Of a stretch of DNA of 64,000 nucleotides, positions 8,088-21,496 are shown in pieces. Source of the stretch: Hydractinia symbiolongicarpus. Lineage: Eukaryota; Cnidaria; Hydrozoa; Anthoathecata; Hydractiniidae. The position numbers and the translations under genes were made by a program. The stretch spans positions 11,596,001 through 11,660,000 of the forward strand of contig NC_079879.1 of assembly GCF_029227915.1 (NCBI RefSeq), in the 5' to 3' direction. Each line of letters begins with the position of its first letter. The stretch's first letter is position 1. The notes under the pieces were generated by a model. That model made no database searches. It saw only the letters and a list, made by a program, of their open reading frames with translations, and was not told the DNA's origin.

Positions 8088-9040
8088 AACCTGTTCAACA
8101 TTGCGTACAGAGGCCATAATGCGCGTGTTTTTATTGCTTATGGTGTTTATTCATTTGCTCGTGCTGCGCATGTGCGGGAATTACTGAACACCTCGATGAC
8201 ACAGATAAACTGGGGAAGCGCTCAGAAATTAAAACTGGAATGACCGTGGTTACAAAATCGCTTCAGTGTAATCAAAATAAAAGTAGGACTGTTCGTATTC
8301 TATCTACTTTGAGGAGACATCTCGGGTGAAAAAAAGATGATCATCAAACAAACAATCCGTAAAGAGATACTGGAGTTACTTCTTGCTGCTCGACAATGAT
8401 GACTATACAGAGATTTTTAGGCAACAAATCCGTTAATTCAACAATTCTCTCAATGCACTCTTGCCTGCATAGCTTGTTAGTATTTGGTTAAGATTGCACC
8501 TTAATTATCAGGAAGCGCGAACTTAGTACGACAAAGATGACTGTACTACAAGGCTTTTACTCATAAGAACGCTCAACATACGAAGATACTTCATCAAACG
8601 TTCTTGACTTTCCCGATTTGAATTTTCAAAATGTTCTTAAATTGTTTTTAACTTTCTCCTTATTTTGCAAATTTTGAACTTTAGAGGAGAATTTCAGTGC
8701 AACGATTAAAGAAGCTGTAACCTTCTCTGAAAACACGGGTATGCTTAGGGAAGACGTACTTTTCAAGACCTGGCCTGTCAAACGTTTGCGCAATGCAAGT
8801 TTTCCGATGAAAAACTGCAACGGGTGCTTGTCTGGACCGAAAAAACTGAGTCTACGATGTCCGCGCAGTACCGACGCATTCATAATGATACTCAGTGCTT
8901 CCCAGTATTGACAAGGCCTTTAATCTTCTCAACATGATCTTAACTTTCGGAGTCGAGTTCCAAATGTACGTATGGAGTGGTTCCTCGGGATTCTGCGTGA
9001 CACCTCACATGGTGAAAAAAATTCATTCTTTTAGCTAAAT

Positions 9041-9149
9041 GTTCCCGACCCCCAACCGAATCGAAAAATAACGAAATTGACGAATACCGTAGAGATGATA
9101 CATACCTTAAACTCAGGGACCTAGAAATAGTGTGAGTTTTTCTATCTGT
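9041..9149 (-). ncRNA. SL RNA gene copy 7 (S unit)
   Basis: Exon 9106-9149 has A8G in the 5' A-run, outside the pairing arms. Confidence 0.8.
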
Positions 9150-9783
9150 AACCTGTTCAACATTGCCTACAGAGGCCATAATGTGCGTGTTTTTATTGCT
9201 TATGGTGTTGATTCATTTGCTCGTGCTGCGCATGTGCGAGAATTACTGTCATAAGAACGCTTAGCATGCCAAAATACCTTAGCACACGTTGTTAACTTTC
9301 CCGATTTAAAATTTCAAAATGTTCACAAGTTGTTTAAAACTTTATTCCTGTTTTGCCAGTTTTGAACTTTAAAGGAGAAATTCAGTGCAACGCTAAAAGA
9401 AGCAGAAATCTTTGACCATCCTTGGGACTGCTGCAGAAGCAAGGTAAAACTTGTAAGCAGTAACCTTCTCTAGGAACACGGGTATGCTTAGGAAAGACGT
9501 GCTTTTTAAGACCTGTCCTGTGTGAGGAATGCCCAATCCAAGATTTCCGATGGAAAACTGCAACGGGTGTTTGTCTGGACTGAGAAAACTGAGTCTACGA
9601 TGTCCGCGCAGTACCGACGCATTCATAATGACACTCAGTGCTTCCCAGTATTGACAAGGCTTTTAATCTTCTCAACAAGATCTTAACTTTCGGAGTCGAG
9701 TTCCAAATGTACGTATGGAGTGGTTCCTCGGGAATCTGCGTGACACCTCACATGGTGAAAAAAATTCATTCTTTTAGCTAAAT

Positions 9784-9892
9784 GTTCCCGACCCCCAACC
9801 GAATCGAAAAATTTCGAAATTGACGAATACCGTAGAGATGATACATACCTTAAACTCAGGGACCTAGAAATAGTGTGAGTTTTTTTATCTGT
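9784..9892 (-). ncRNA. SL RNA gene copy 8 (L unit)
   Basis: Exon 9849-9892, majority sequence. One upstream change close to the start (TGTTTAACATT on plus). Confidence 0.86.
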
Positions 9893-10845
9893 AACCTGTT
9901 TAACATTGCGTACAGAGGCCATAATGCGCGTGTTTTTATTGCTTATGGTGTTTATTCATTTGCTCGTGCTGCGCATGTGCGGGAATTACTGAACACCTCG
10001 ATGACACAGATAAACTGGGGAAGCGCTCAGAAATTAAAACTGGAATGACCGTGGTTACAAAATCGCTTCAGTGTAATCAAAATAAAAGTAGGACTGTTCG
10101 TATTCTATCTACTTTGAGGAGACATCTCGGGTGAAAAAAAGATGATCATCAAACAAACAATCCGTAAAGAGATACTGGAGTTACTTCTTGCTGCTCGACA
10201 ATGATGACTATACAGACATTTTTAGGCAACAAATCCGTTAATTCAACAATTCTCTCAATGCACTCTTGCCTGCATAGCTTGTTAGTATTTGCTTAAGATT
10301 GCACATTAATTATCAGGAAGCGCGAACTTAGTACGACAAAGATGACTGTACTACAAGGCTTTTACTCATAAGAACGCTCAACATACCAAGATACTTCATC
10401 AAACGTTCTTGACTTTCCCGATTTGAATTTTCAAAATGTTCTTAAATTGTTTTTAACTTTCTCCTTATTTTGCAAATTTTGAACTTTAGAGGAGAATTTC
10501 AGTGCAACGATAAAAGAAGCTGTAACCTTCTCTGAAAACACGGGTATGCTTAGGGAAGACGTACTTTTCAAGACCTGGCCTGTCAAACGTTTGCGCAATG
10601 CAAGATTTCCGATGGAAAACTGCAACGGGTGTTTGTCTGGACTGAGAAAACTGAGTCTACGATGTCCGCGCAGTACCGACGCATTCATAATAATACTCAG
10701 TGCTTTCCAGTATTGACAAGGCCTTTAATCTTCTCAACAAGATCTTAACTTTCGGAGTCGAGTTCCAAATGTACGTATGGAGTGGTTCCTCGGGAATCTG
10801 CGTGACACCTCACATGGTGAAAAAAATTCATTCTTTTAGCTAATT

Positions 10846-10954
10846 GTTCCCGACCCCCAACCGAATCGAAAAATTTCGAAATTGACGAATACCGTAGAGA
10901 TGATACATACCTTAAACTCAGGGACCTAGAAATAGTGTGAGTTTTTTTATCTGT
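10846..10954 (-). ncRNA. SL RNA gene copy 9 (L unit)
   Basis: Exon 10911-10954, majority sequence. The 3' box has one change (AGCTAATTG on plus). Second member of an L-L pair. Confidence 0.86.
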
Positions 10955-11907
10955 AACCTGTTCAACATTGCGTACAGAGGCCATAATGCGCGTGTTTTTA
11001 TTGCTTATGGTGTTTATTCATTTGCTCGTGCTGCGCATGTGCGGGAATTACTGAACACCTCGATGACACAGATAAACTGGGGAAGCGCTCAGAAATTAAA
11101 ACTGGAATGACCGTGGTTACAAAATCGCTTCAGTGTAATCAAAATAAAAGTAGGACTGTTCGTATTCTATCTACTTTGAGGAGACATCTCGGGTGAAAAA
11201 AAGATGATCATCAAACAAACAATCCGTAAAGAGATACTGGAGTTACTTCTTGCTGCTCGACAATGATGACTATACAGAGATTTTTAGGCAACAAATCCGT
11301 TAATTCAACAATTCTCTCAATGCACTCTTGCCTGCATAGCTTGTTAGTATTTGCTTAAGATTGCACCTTAATTATCAGGAAGCGCGAACTTAGTACGACA
11401 AAGATGACTGTACTACAAGGCTTTTACTCATAAGAACGCTCAACATACAAAGATACTTCATGAAACGTTCTTGACTTTCCCGATTTGAATTTTCAAAATG
11501 TTCTTAAATTGTTTTTAACTTTCTCCTTATTTTGCAAATTTTGAACTTTAGAGGAGAATTTCAGTGCAACGATAAAAGAAGCTGTAACCTTCTCTGAAAA
11601 CACGGGTATGCTTAGGGAAGACGTACTTTTCAAGACTTGGCCTGTCAAACGTTTGCGCAAGGCAAGTTTTCCGATGAAAAACTGCAACGGGTGCTTGTCT
11701 GGACCGAGAAAACTGAGTCTACGATGTCCGCGCAGTACCGACGCATTCATAATGATACTCAGTGCTTCCCAGTATTGACAAGGCCTTTAATCTTCTCAAC
11801 ATGATCTTAACTTTCGGAGTCGAGTTCCAAATGTACGTATGGAGTGGTTCCTCGGGATTCTGCGTGACACCTCACATGGTGAAAAAAATTCATTCTTTTA
11901 GCTAAAT

Positions 11908-12016
11908 GTTCCCGACCCCCAACCGAATCGAAAAATAACGAAATTGACGAATACCGTAGAGATGATACATACCTTAAACTCAGGGACCTAGAAATAGTGT
12001 GAGTTTTTTTATCTGT
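11908..12016 (-). ncRNA. SL RNA gene copy 10 (S unit)
   Basis: Exon 11973-12016, majority sequence. Upstream GGCTATAATG replaces GGCCATAATG at about -30. Confidence 0.86.
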
Positions 12017-12650
12017 AACCTGTTCAACATTGCCTACAGAGGCTATAATGTGCGTGTTTTTATTGCTTATGGTGTTGATTCATTTGCTCGTGCTGCGCAT
12101 GTGCGAGAATTACTGTCATAAGAACGCTTAGCATGCCAAAATACCTCAGCACACGTTGTTAACTTTCCCGATTTAAAATTTCAAAATGTTCACAAGTTGT
12201 TTAAAACTTTATTCCTGTTTTGCCAGTTTTGAACTTTAAAGGAGAAATTCAGTGCAACGCTAAAAGAAGCAGAAATCTTTGACCATCCTTGGGACTGCTG
12301 CAAAAGCAAGGTAAAACTTTTAAGCAGTAACCTTCTCTAGGAACACGGGTATGCTTAGGAAAGACGTGCTTTTTAAGACCTGTCCTGTGTGAGGAATGCC
12401 CAATCCGAGATTTCCGATGGAAAACTGCAACGGGTGTTTGTCTGGACTGAGAAAACTGAGTCTACGATGTCCGCGCAGTACCGACGCATTCATAATGACA
12501 CTCAGTGCTTCCCAGTATTGACAAGGCCTTTAATCTTCTCAACAAGATCTTAACTTTCGGAGTCGAGTTCCAAATGTACGTATGGAGTGGTTCCTCGGGA
12601 ATCTGCGTGACACCTCACATGGTGAAAAAAATTCATTCTTTTAGCTAAAT

Positions 12651-12759
12651 GTTCCCGACCCCCAACCGAATCGAAAAATTTCGAAATTGACGAATACCGT
12701 AGAGATGATACATACCTTAAACTCAGGGACCTAGAAATAGTGTGAGTTTTTTTATCTGT
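12651..12759 (-). ncRNA. SL RNA gene copy 11 (L unit)
   Basis: Exon 12716-12759, majority sequence. Partner of copy 16 in the 3,996-bp duplication. Confidence 0.87.
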
Positions 12760-13712
12760 AACCTGTTCAACATTGCGTACAGAGGCCATAATGCGCGTGT
12801 TTTTATTGCTTATGGTGTTTATTCATTTGCTCGTGTTGCGCATGTGCGGGAATTACTGAACACCTCGATGACACAGATAAACTGGGGAAGCGCTCAGAAA
12901 TTAAAACTGGAATGACCGTGGTTACAAAATCGCTTCAGTGTAATCAAAATAAAAGTAGGACTGTTCGTATTCTATCTACTTTGAGGAGACATCTCGGGTG
13001 AAAAAAAGATGATCATCAAACAAACAATCCGTAAAGAGATACTGGAGTTACTTCTTGCTGCTCGACAATGATGACTATACAGAGATTTTTAGGCAACAAA
13101 TCCGTTAATTCAACAATTCTCTCAATGCACTCTTGCCTGCATAGCTTGTTAGTATTTGCTTAAGATTGCACCTTAATTATCAGGAAGCGCGAACTTAGTA
13201 CGACAAAGATGACTGTACAACAAGGCTTTTACTCATAAGAACGCTCAACATACCAAGATACTTCATCAAACGTTCTTGACTTTCCCGATTTGAATTTTCA
13301 AAATGTTCTTAAATTGTTTTTAACTTTCTCCTTATTTTGCAAATTTTGAACTTTAGAGGAGAATTTCAGTGCAACGATAAAAGAAGCTGTAACCTTCTCT
13401 GAAAACACGGGTATGCTTAGGGAAGACGTACTTTTCAAGACCTGGCCTGTCAAACGTTTGCGCAATGCAAGATTTCCGATGGAAAACTGCAACGGGTGTT
13501 TGTCTGGACTGAGAAAACTGAGTCTACGATGTCCGCGCAGTACCGACGCATTCGTAATGATACTCAGTGCTTCCCAGTATTGACAAGGCCTTTAATCTTC
13601 TCAACATGATCTTAACTTTCGGAGTCGAGTTTCAAATGTACGTAAGGAGTGGTTCCTCGGGATTCTGCGTGACACCTCACATGGTGAAAAAATTTCATTC
13701 TTTTAGCTAAAT

Positions 13713-13821
13713 GTTCCCGACCCCCAACCGAATCGAAAAATTTCGAAATTGACGAATACCGTAGAGATGATACATACCTTAAACTCAGGGACCTAGAAAT
13801 AGTGTGAGTTTTTTTATCTGT
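13713..13821 (-). ncRNA. SL RNA gene copy 12 (short S unit)
   Basis: Exon 13778-13821, majority sequence. The unit is 706 bp because of a 37-bp spacer deletion near 14187. Its RNA half carries L-type markers (AAATTTCG, TTGCGTAC on plus) joined to an S spacer, so it is a recombinant. Confidence 0.85.
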
Positions 13822-14418
13822 AACCTGTTCAACATTGCGTACAGAGGCCATAATGTGCGTGTTTTTATTGCTTATGGGGTTGATTCATTTGCTCGTGCTG
13901 CGCATGTGCGAGAATTACTGTCATAAGAACGCTTAGCATGCCAAAATACCTCAGCACACGTTGTTAACTTTCCCGATTTCAAATTTCAAAATGTTCACAA
14001 GTTGTTTAAAACTTTATTCCTGTTTTGCCAGTTTTGAACTTTAAAGGAAAAATTCAGTGCAACGCTAAAAGAAGCAGAAATCTTTGACCATCCTTGGGAC
14101 TGCTGCAGAAGCAAGGTAAAACTTGTAAGCAGTAACCTTCTCTAGGAACACGGGTATGCTTAGGAAAGACGTGCTTTTTAAGACCTGCAAAACTGCAACG
14201 GGTGCTTGTCTGGACCGAGAAAACTGAGTCTACGATGTCCGCGCAGTACCGACGCATTCATAATGATACTCAGTGCTTCCCAGTATTGACAAGGCCTTTA
14301 ATCTTCTCAACATGATCTTAACTTTCGGAGTCGAGTTCCAAATGTACGTATGGAGTGGTTCCTCGGGATTCTGCGTGACACCTCACATGGTGAAAAAAAT
14401 TCATTCTTTTAGCTAAAT

Positions 14419-14527
14419 GTTCCCGACCCCCAACCGAATCGAAAAATAACGAAATTGACGAATACCGTAGAGATGATACATACCTTAAACTCAGGGACCT
14501 AGAAATAGTGTGAGTTTTTTTATCTGT
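14419..14527 (-). ncRNA. SL RNA gene copy 13 (S unit)
   Basis: Exon 14484-14527, majority sequence. Upstream GCTTCTGGTG and GTGCAAGAATT variants are shared with copy 18. Confidence 0.86.
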
Positions 14528-15161
14528 AACCTGTTCAACATTGCCTACAGAGGCCATAATGTGCGTGTTTTTATTGCTTCTGGTGTTGATTCATTTGCTC
14601 GTGCTGCGCATGTGCAAGAATTACTGTCATAAGAACGCTTAGCATGCCAAAATACCTCAGCACACGTTGTTAACTTTCCCGATTTAAAATTTCAAAATGT
14701 TCACAAGTTGTTTAAAACTTTATTCCTGTTTTGCCAGTTTTGAACTTTAAAGGAGAAATTCAGTGCAACGCTAAAAGAAGCAGAAATCTTTGACCATCCT
14801 TGGGACTGCTGCAGAAGCAAGGTAAAACTTGTAAGCAGTAACCTTCTCTAGGAACACGGGTATGCTTAGGAAAGACGTGCTTTTTAAGACCTGTCCTGTG
14901 TGAGGAATGCCCAATCCAAGATTTCCGATGGAAAACTGCGACGGGTGTTTGTCTGGACTGAGAAAACTGAGTCTACGATGTCCGCGCAGTACCGACGCAT
15001 TCATAATGACACTCAGTGCTTCCCAGTATTGACAAGGCCTTTAATCTTCTCAACAAGATCTTAACTTTCGGAGTCGAGTTCCAAATGTACGTATGGAGTG
15101 GTTCCTCGGGAATCTGCGTGACATCTCACATGATGAAAAAAATTCATTCTTTTAGCTAAAT

Positions 15162-15270
15162 GTTCCCGACCCCCAACCGAATCGAAAAATTTCGAAATTG
15201 ACGAATACCGTAGAGATGATACATACCTTAAACTCAGGGACCTAGAAATAGTGTGAGTTTTTTTATCTGT
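15162..15270 (-). ncRNA. SL RNA gene copy 14 (S unit)
   Basis: Exon 15227-15270, majority sequence. Sm-like haplotype AAATTTTTCG. Upstream GCTTAGTGTGTTG variant shared with copy 19. Confidence 0.86.
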
Positions 15271-15904
15271 AACCTGTTCAACATTGCCTACAGAGGCCAT
15301 AATGTGCGTGTTTTTATTGCTTAGTGTGTTGATTCATCTGCTCGTGCTGCGCATGTGCGAGAATTACTGTCATAAGAACGCTTAGCATGCCAAAATACCT
15401 CAGCACACGTTGTTAACTTTCCCGATTTAAAATTTCAAAATGTTCACAAGTTGTTTAAAACTTTATTCCTGTTTTGCCAGTTTTGAACTTTAAAGGAGAA
15501 ATTCAGTGCAACGCTAAAAGAAGCAGAAATCTTTGACCATCCTTGGGACTGCTGCAGAAGCCAGGTAAAACTTGTAAGCAGTAACCTTCTCTAGGAACAC
15601 GGGTATGCTTAGGAAAGACGTGCTTTTTAAGACCTGTCCTGTGTGAGGAATGCCCAATCCAAGATTTCCGATGGAAAACTGCAACGGGTGTTTGTCTGGA
15701 CTGAGAAAACTGAGTCTACGATGTCCGCGCAGTACCGACGCATTCATAATGACACTCAGTGCTTCCCAGTATTGACAAGGCCTTTAATCTTCTCAACAAG
15801 ATCTTAACTTTCGGAGTCGAGTTCCAAATGTACGTATGGAGTGGTTCCTCGGGATTCTGCGTGACACCTCACATGGTGAAAAAAATTCATTCTTTTAGCT
15901 AAAT

Positions 15905-16013
15905 GTTCCCGACCCCCAACCGAATCGAAAAAAAACGAAATTGACGAATGCCGTAGAGATGATACATACCTTAAACTCAGGGACCTAGATATAGTGTGAG
16001 TTTTTTTATCTGT
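15905..16013 (-). ncRNA. SL RNA gene copy 15 (S unit)
   Basis: Exon 15970-16013 has T24A. The Sm-like region is an unusual GTTTTTTTTCG on minus. Upstream AACCAGTTC change sits next to the start. Confidence 0.78.
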
Positions 16014-16647
16014 AACCAGTTCAACATTGCCTACAGAGGCCATAATGTGCGTGTTTTTATTGCTTATGGTGTTGATTCATTTGCTCGTGCTGCGCATGTG
16101 CGAGAATTACTGTCATAAGAACGCTTAGCATGCCAAAATACCTCAGCACACGTTGTTAACTTTATCGATTTCAAATTTCAAAATGTTCACAAGTTGTTTA
16201 AAATTTTATTCCTGTTTTGCCAGTTTTGAACTTTAAAGGAGAAATTCAGTGCAACGCTAAAAGAAGCAGAAATCTTTGACCATCCTTGGGACTGCTGCAG
16301 AAGCAAGGTAAAACTTTTAAGCAGTAACCTTCTCTAGGAACACGGGTATGCTTAGGAAAGACGTGCTTTTTAAGACCTGTCCTGTGTGAGGAATGCCCAA
16401 TCCGAGATTTCCGATGGAAAACTGCAACGGGTGTTTGTCTGGACTGAGAAAACTGAGTCTACGATGTCCGCGCAGTACCGACGCATTCATAATGACACTC
16501 AGTGCTTCCCAGTATTGACAAGGCCTTTAATCTTCTCAACAAGATCTTAACTTTCGGAGTCGAGTTCCAAATGTACGTATGGAGTGGTTCCTCGGGAATC
16601 TGCGTGACACCTCACATGGTGAAAAAAATTCATTCTTTTAGCTAAAT

Positions 16648-16756
16648 GTTCCCGACCCCCAACCGAATCGAAAAATTTCGAAATTGACGAATACCGTAGA
16701 GATGATACATACCTTAAACTCAGGGACCTAGAAATAGTGTGAGTTTTTTTATCTGT
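16648..16756 (-). ncRNA. SL RNA gene copy 16 (L unit)
   Basis: Exon 16713-16756, majority sequence. The unit is 1,061 bp. Confidence 0.87.
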
Positions 16757-17708
16757 AACCTGTTCAACATTGCGTACAGAGGCCATAATGCGCGTGTTTT
16801 TATTGCTTATGGTGTTTATTCATTTGCTCGTGTTGCGCATGTGCGGGAATTACTGAACACCTCGATGACACAGATAAACTGGGGAAGCGCTCAGAAATTA
16901 AAACTGGAATGACCGTGGTTACAAAATCGCTTCAGTGTAATCAAAATAAAAGTAGGACTGTTCGTATTCTATCTACTTTGAGGAGACATCTCGGGTGAAA
17001 AAAAGATGATCATCAAACAAACAATCCGTAAAGAGATACTGGAGTTACTTCTTGCTGCTCGACAATGATGACTATACAGAGATTTTTAGGCAACAAATCC
17101 GTTAATTCATTAATTCTCTCAATGCACTCTTGCCTGCATAGCTTGTTAGTATTTGCTTAAGATTGCACCTTAATTATCAGGAAGCGCGAACTTAGTACGA
17201 CAAAGATGACTGTACAACAAGGCTTTTACTCATAGGACGCTCAACATACCAAGATACTTCATCAAACGTTCTTGACTTTCCCGATTTGAATTTTCAAAAT
17301 GTTCTTAAATTGTTTTTAACTTTCTCCTTATTTTGCAAATTTTGAACTTTAGAGGAGAATTTCAGTGCAACGATAAAAGAAGCTGTAACCTTCTCTGAAA
17401 ACACGGGTATGCTTAGGGAAGACGTACTTTTCAAGACCTGGCCTGTCAAACGTTTGCGCAATGCAAGATTTCCGATGGAAAACTGCAACGGGTGTTTGTC
17501 TGGACTGAGAAAACTGAGTCTACGATGTCCGCGCAGTACCGACGCATTCGTAATGATACTCAGTGCTTCCCAGTATTGACAAGGCCTTTAATCTTCTCAA
17601 CATGATCTTAACTTTCGGAGTCGAGTTTCAAATGTACGTAAGGAGTGGTTCCTCGGGATTCTGCGTGACACCTCACATGGTGAAAAAATTTCATTCTTTT
17701 AGCTAAAT

Positions 17709-17817
17709 GTTCCCGACCCCCAACCGAATCGAAAAATTTCGAAATTGACGAATACCGTAGAGATGATACATACCTTAAACTCAGGGACCTAGAAATAGTG
17801 TGAGTTTTTTTATCTGT
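17709..17817 (-). ncRNA. SL RNA gene copy 17 (short S unit)
   Basis: Exon 17774-17817, majority sequence. Duplicate of copy 12, with the same 37-bp spacer deletion near 18183. Confidence 0.85.
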
Positions 17818-18414
17818 AACCTGTTCAACATTGCGTACAGAGGCCATAATGTGCGTGTTTTTATTGCTTATGGGGTTGATTCATTTGCTCGTGCTGCGCA
17901 TGTGCGAGAATTACTGTCATAAGAACGCTTAGCATGCCAAAATACCTCAGCACACGTTGTTAACTTTCCCGATTTCAAATTTCAAAATGTTCACAAGTTG
18001 TTTAAAACTTTATTCCTGTTTTGCCAGTTTTGAACTTTAAAGGAAAAATTCAGTGCAACGCTAAAAGAAGCAGAAATCTTTGACCATCCTTGGGACTGCT
18101 GCAGAAGCAAGGTAAAACTTGTAAGCAGTAACCTTCTCTAGGAACACGGGTATGCTTAGGAAAGACGTGCTTTTTAAGACCTGCAAAACTGCAACGGGTG
18201 CTTGTCTGGACCGAGAAAACTGAGTCTACGATGTCCGCGCAGTACCGACGCATTCATAATGATACTCAGTGCTTCCCAGTATTGACAAGGCCTTTAATCT
18301 TCTCAACATGATCTTAACTTTCGGAGTCGAGTTCCAAATGTACGTATGGAGTGGTTCCTCGGGATTCTGCGTGACACCTCACATGGTGAAAAAAATTCAT
18401 TCTTTTAGCTAAAT

Positions 18415-18523
18415 GTTCCCGACCCCCAACCGAATCGAAAAATAACGAAATTGACGAATACCGTAGAGATGATACATACCTTAAACTCAGGGACCTAGAA
18501 ATAGTGTGAGTTTTTTTATCTGT
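18415..18523 (-). ncRNA. SL RNA gene copy 18 (S unit)
   Basis: Exon 18480-18523, majority sequence. Duplicate of copy 13. Confidence 0.86.
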
Positions 18524-19157
18524 AACCTGTTCAACATTGCCTACAGAGGCCATAATGTGCGTGTTTTTATTGCTTCTGGTGTTGATTCATTTGCTCGTGC
18601 TGCGCATGTGCAAGAATTACTGTCATAAGAACGCTTAGCATGCCAAAATACCTCAGCACACGTTGTTAACTTTCCCGATTTAAAATTTCAAATTGTTCAC
18701 AAGTTGTTTAAAACTTTATTCCTGTTTTGCCAGTTTTGAACTTTAAAGGAGAAATTCAGTGCAACGCTAAAAGAAGCAGAAATCTTTGACCATCCTTGGG
18801 ACTGCTGCAGAAGCAAGGTAAAACTTGTAAGCAGTAACCTTCTCTAGGAACACGGGTATGCTTAGGAAAGACGTGCTTTTTAAGACCTGTCCTGTGTGAG
18901 GAATGCCCAATCCAAGATTTCCGATGGAAAACTGCGACGGGTGTTTGTCTGGACTGAGAAAACTGAGTCTACGATGTCCGCGCAGTACCGACGCATTCAT
19001 AATGACACTCAGTGCTTCCCAGTATTGACAAGGCCTTTAATCTTCTCAACAAGATCTTAACTTTCGGAGTCGAGTTCCAAATGTACGTATGGAGTGGTTC
19101 CTCGGGAATCTGCGTGACATCTCACATGATGAAAAAAATTCATTCTTTTAGCTAAAT

Positions 19158-19266
19158 GTTCCCGACCCCCAACCGAATCGAAAAATTTCGAAATTGACGA
19201 ATACCGTAGAGATGATACATACCTTAAACTCAGGGACCTAGAAATAGTGTGAGTTTTTTTATCTGT
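19158..19266 (-). ncRNA. SL RNA gene copy 19 (S unit)
   Basis: Exon 19223-19266, majority sequence. Duplicate of copy 14. Confidence 0.86.
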
Positions 19267-19900
19267 AACCTGTTCAACATTGCCTACAGAGGCCATAATG
19301 TGCGTGTTTTTATTGCTTAGTGTGTTGATTCATCTGCTCGTGCTGCGCATGTGCGAGAATTACTGTCATAAGAACGCTTAGCATGCCAAAATACCTCAGC
19401 ACACGTTGTTAACTTTCCCGATTTAAAATTTCAAAATGTTCACAAGTTGTTTAAAACTTTATTCCTGTTTTGCCAGTTTTGAACTTTAAAGGAGAAATTC
19501 AGTGCAACGCTAAAAGAAGCAGAAATCTTTGACCATCCTTGGGACTGCTGCAGAAGCCAGGTAAAACTTGTAAGCAGTAACCTTCTCTAGGAACACGGGT
19601 ATGCTTAGGAAAGACGTGCTTTTTAAGACCTGTCCTGTGTGAGGAATGCCCAATCCAAGATTTCCGATGGAAAACTGCAACGGGTGTTTGTCTGGACTGA
19701 GAAAACTGAGTCTACGATATCCGCGCAGTACCGACGCATTCATAATGACACTCAGTGCTTCCCAGTATTGACAAGGCCTTTAATCTTCTCAACAAGATCT
19801 TAACTTTCGGAGTCGAGTTCCAAATGTACGTATGGAGTGGTTCCTCGGGATTCTGCGTGACACCTCACATGGTGAAAAAAATTCATTCTTTTAGCTAAAT

Positions 19901-20009
19901 GTTCCCGACCCCCAACCGAATCGAAAAATAACGAAATTGACGAATGCCGTAGAGATGATACATACCTTAAACTCAGGGACCTAGATATAGTGTGAGTTTT
20001 TTTATCTGT
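19901..20009 (-). ncRNA. SL RNA gene copy 20 (S unit)
   Basis: Exon 19966-20009 with T24A as in copy 15, but with the ordinary TTATTTTTCG Sm-like site. Confidence 0.8.
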
Positions 20010-20643
20010 AACCTGTTCAACATTGCCTACAGAGGCCATAATGTGCGTGTTTTTATTGCTTATGGTGTTGATTCATTTGCTCGTGCTGCGCATGTGCGAG
20101 AATTACTGTCATAAGAACGCTTAGCATGCCAAAATACCTCAGCACACGTTGTTAACTTTCCCGATTTAAAATTTCAAAATGTTCACAAGTTGTTTAAAAC
20201 TTTATTCCTGTTTTGCCAGTTTTGAACTTTAAAGGAGAAATTCAGTGCAACGCTAAAAGAAGCAGAAATCTTTGACCATCCTTGGGACTGCTGCAGAAGC
20301 CAAGTAAAACTTGTAAGCAGTAACCTTCTCTAGGAACACGGGTATGCTTAGGAAAGACGTGCTTTTTAAGACCTGTCCTGTGTGAGGAATGCCCAATCCA
20401 AGATTTCCGATGGAAAACTGCAACGGGTGTTTGTCTGGACTGAGAAAACTGAGTCTACGATGTCCGCGCAGTACCGACGCATTCATAATGACAGTCAGTG
20501 CTTCCCAGTATTGACAAGGCCTTTAATCTTCTCAACAAGATCTTAACTTTCGGAGTCGAGTTCCAAATGTACGTATGGAGTGGTTCCTCGGGATTCTGCG
20601 TGACACCTCACATGGTGAAAAAAATTCATTCTTTTAGCTAAAT

Positions 20644-20752
20644 GTTCCCGACCCCCAACCGAATCGAAAAATAACGAAATTGACGAATACCGTAGAGATG
20701 ATACATACCTTAAACTCAGGGACCTAGAAATAGTGTGAGTTTTTTTATCTGT
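20644..20752 (-). ncRNA. SL RNA gene copy 21 (S unit)
   Basis: Exon 20709-20752, majority sequence. The upstream spacer has the TTATCGATTTC variant also found upstream of copy 15. Confidence 0.86.
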
Positions 20753-21387
20753 AACCTGTTCAACATTGCCTACAGAGGCCATAATGTGCGTGTTTTTATT
20801 GCTTATGGTGTTGATTCATTTGCTCGTGCTGCGCATGTGCGAGAATTACTGTCATAAGAACGCTTAGCATGCCAAAATACCTCAGCACACCTTGTTAACT
20901 TTATCGATTTCAAATTTCAAAATGTTCACAAGTTGTTTAAAATTTTATTCCTGTTTTGCCAGTTTTGAACTTTAAAGGAGAAATTCAGTGCAACGCTAAA
21001 AGAAGCAGAAATCTTTGACCATCCGTGGGACTGCTGCAGAAGCAAGGTAAAACTTGTAAGCAGTAACCTTCTCTAGGAACACGGGTATGCTTAGGAAAGA
21101 CGTGCTTTTTAAGACCTGCCCTGTGTGAGGAATGCCCAATCCAAGATTTCCGATGGAAAACTGCAACGGGTATTTGTTTGGACTGAGAAAACTGAGTCTA
21201 CGATATCCGCGCAGTACCGACGCATTCATAATGATACTCAGTGCTTCCCAGTATTGACAAGGCCTTTAATCTTCTCAACAAGATCTTAAACTTCCGGAGT
21301 CGAGTTCCAAATGTACGTATGGAGTGGTTCCTCGGGAATCTGCGTGACACCTCACATGGTGAAAAAAATTTATTCTTTTAGCTAAAT

Positions 21388-21496
21388 GTTCCCGACCCCC
21401 AACCGAATCGAAAAATTTCGAAATTGACGAATACCGTAGAGATGATACATACCTTAAACTCAGGGACCTAGAAATAGTGTGAGTTTTTTTATCTGT
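21388..21496 (-). ncRNA. SL RNA gene copy 22 (L unit)
   Basis: Exon 21453-21496, majority sequence. The unit is 1,063 bp; an extra A and a C lie in the phase-marker block at 21286-21296. Confidence 0.86.

Larger units (their letters stand above)
12310..20146. repeat. higher-order tandem duplication, period 3,996 bp
   Basis: Block L S(706) S S S, about 12310-16305, is repeated from 16306. Shared private markers include the 37-bp deletion near 14187 and 18183, GTAAGGAGTGG at about 13645 and 17641, GCTTAGTGTG near 15322 and 19316, and T24A exons in copies 15 and 20. A few differences show the copies have begun to diverge: TTCAACA/TTCATTA, an A-run next to the Sm site in copy 15, and CATAGGACG at about 17231. 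Confidence 0.9.
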
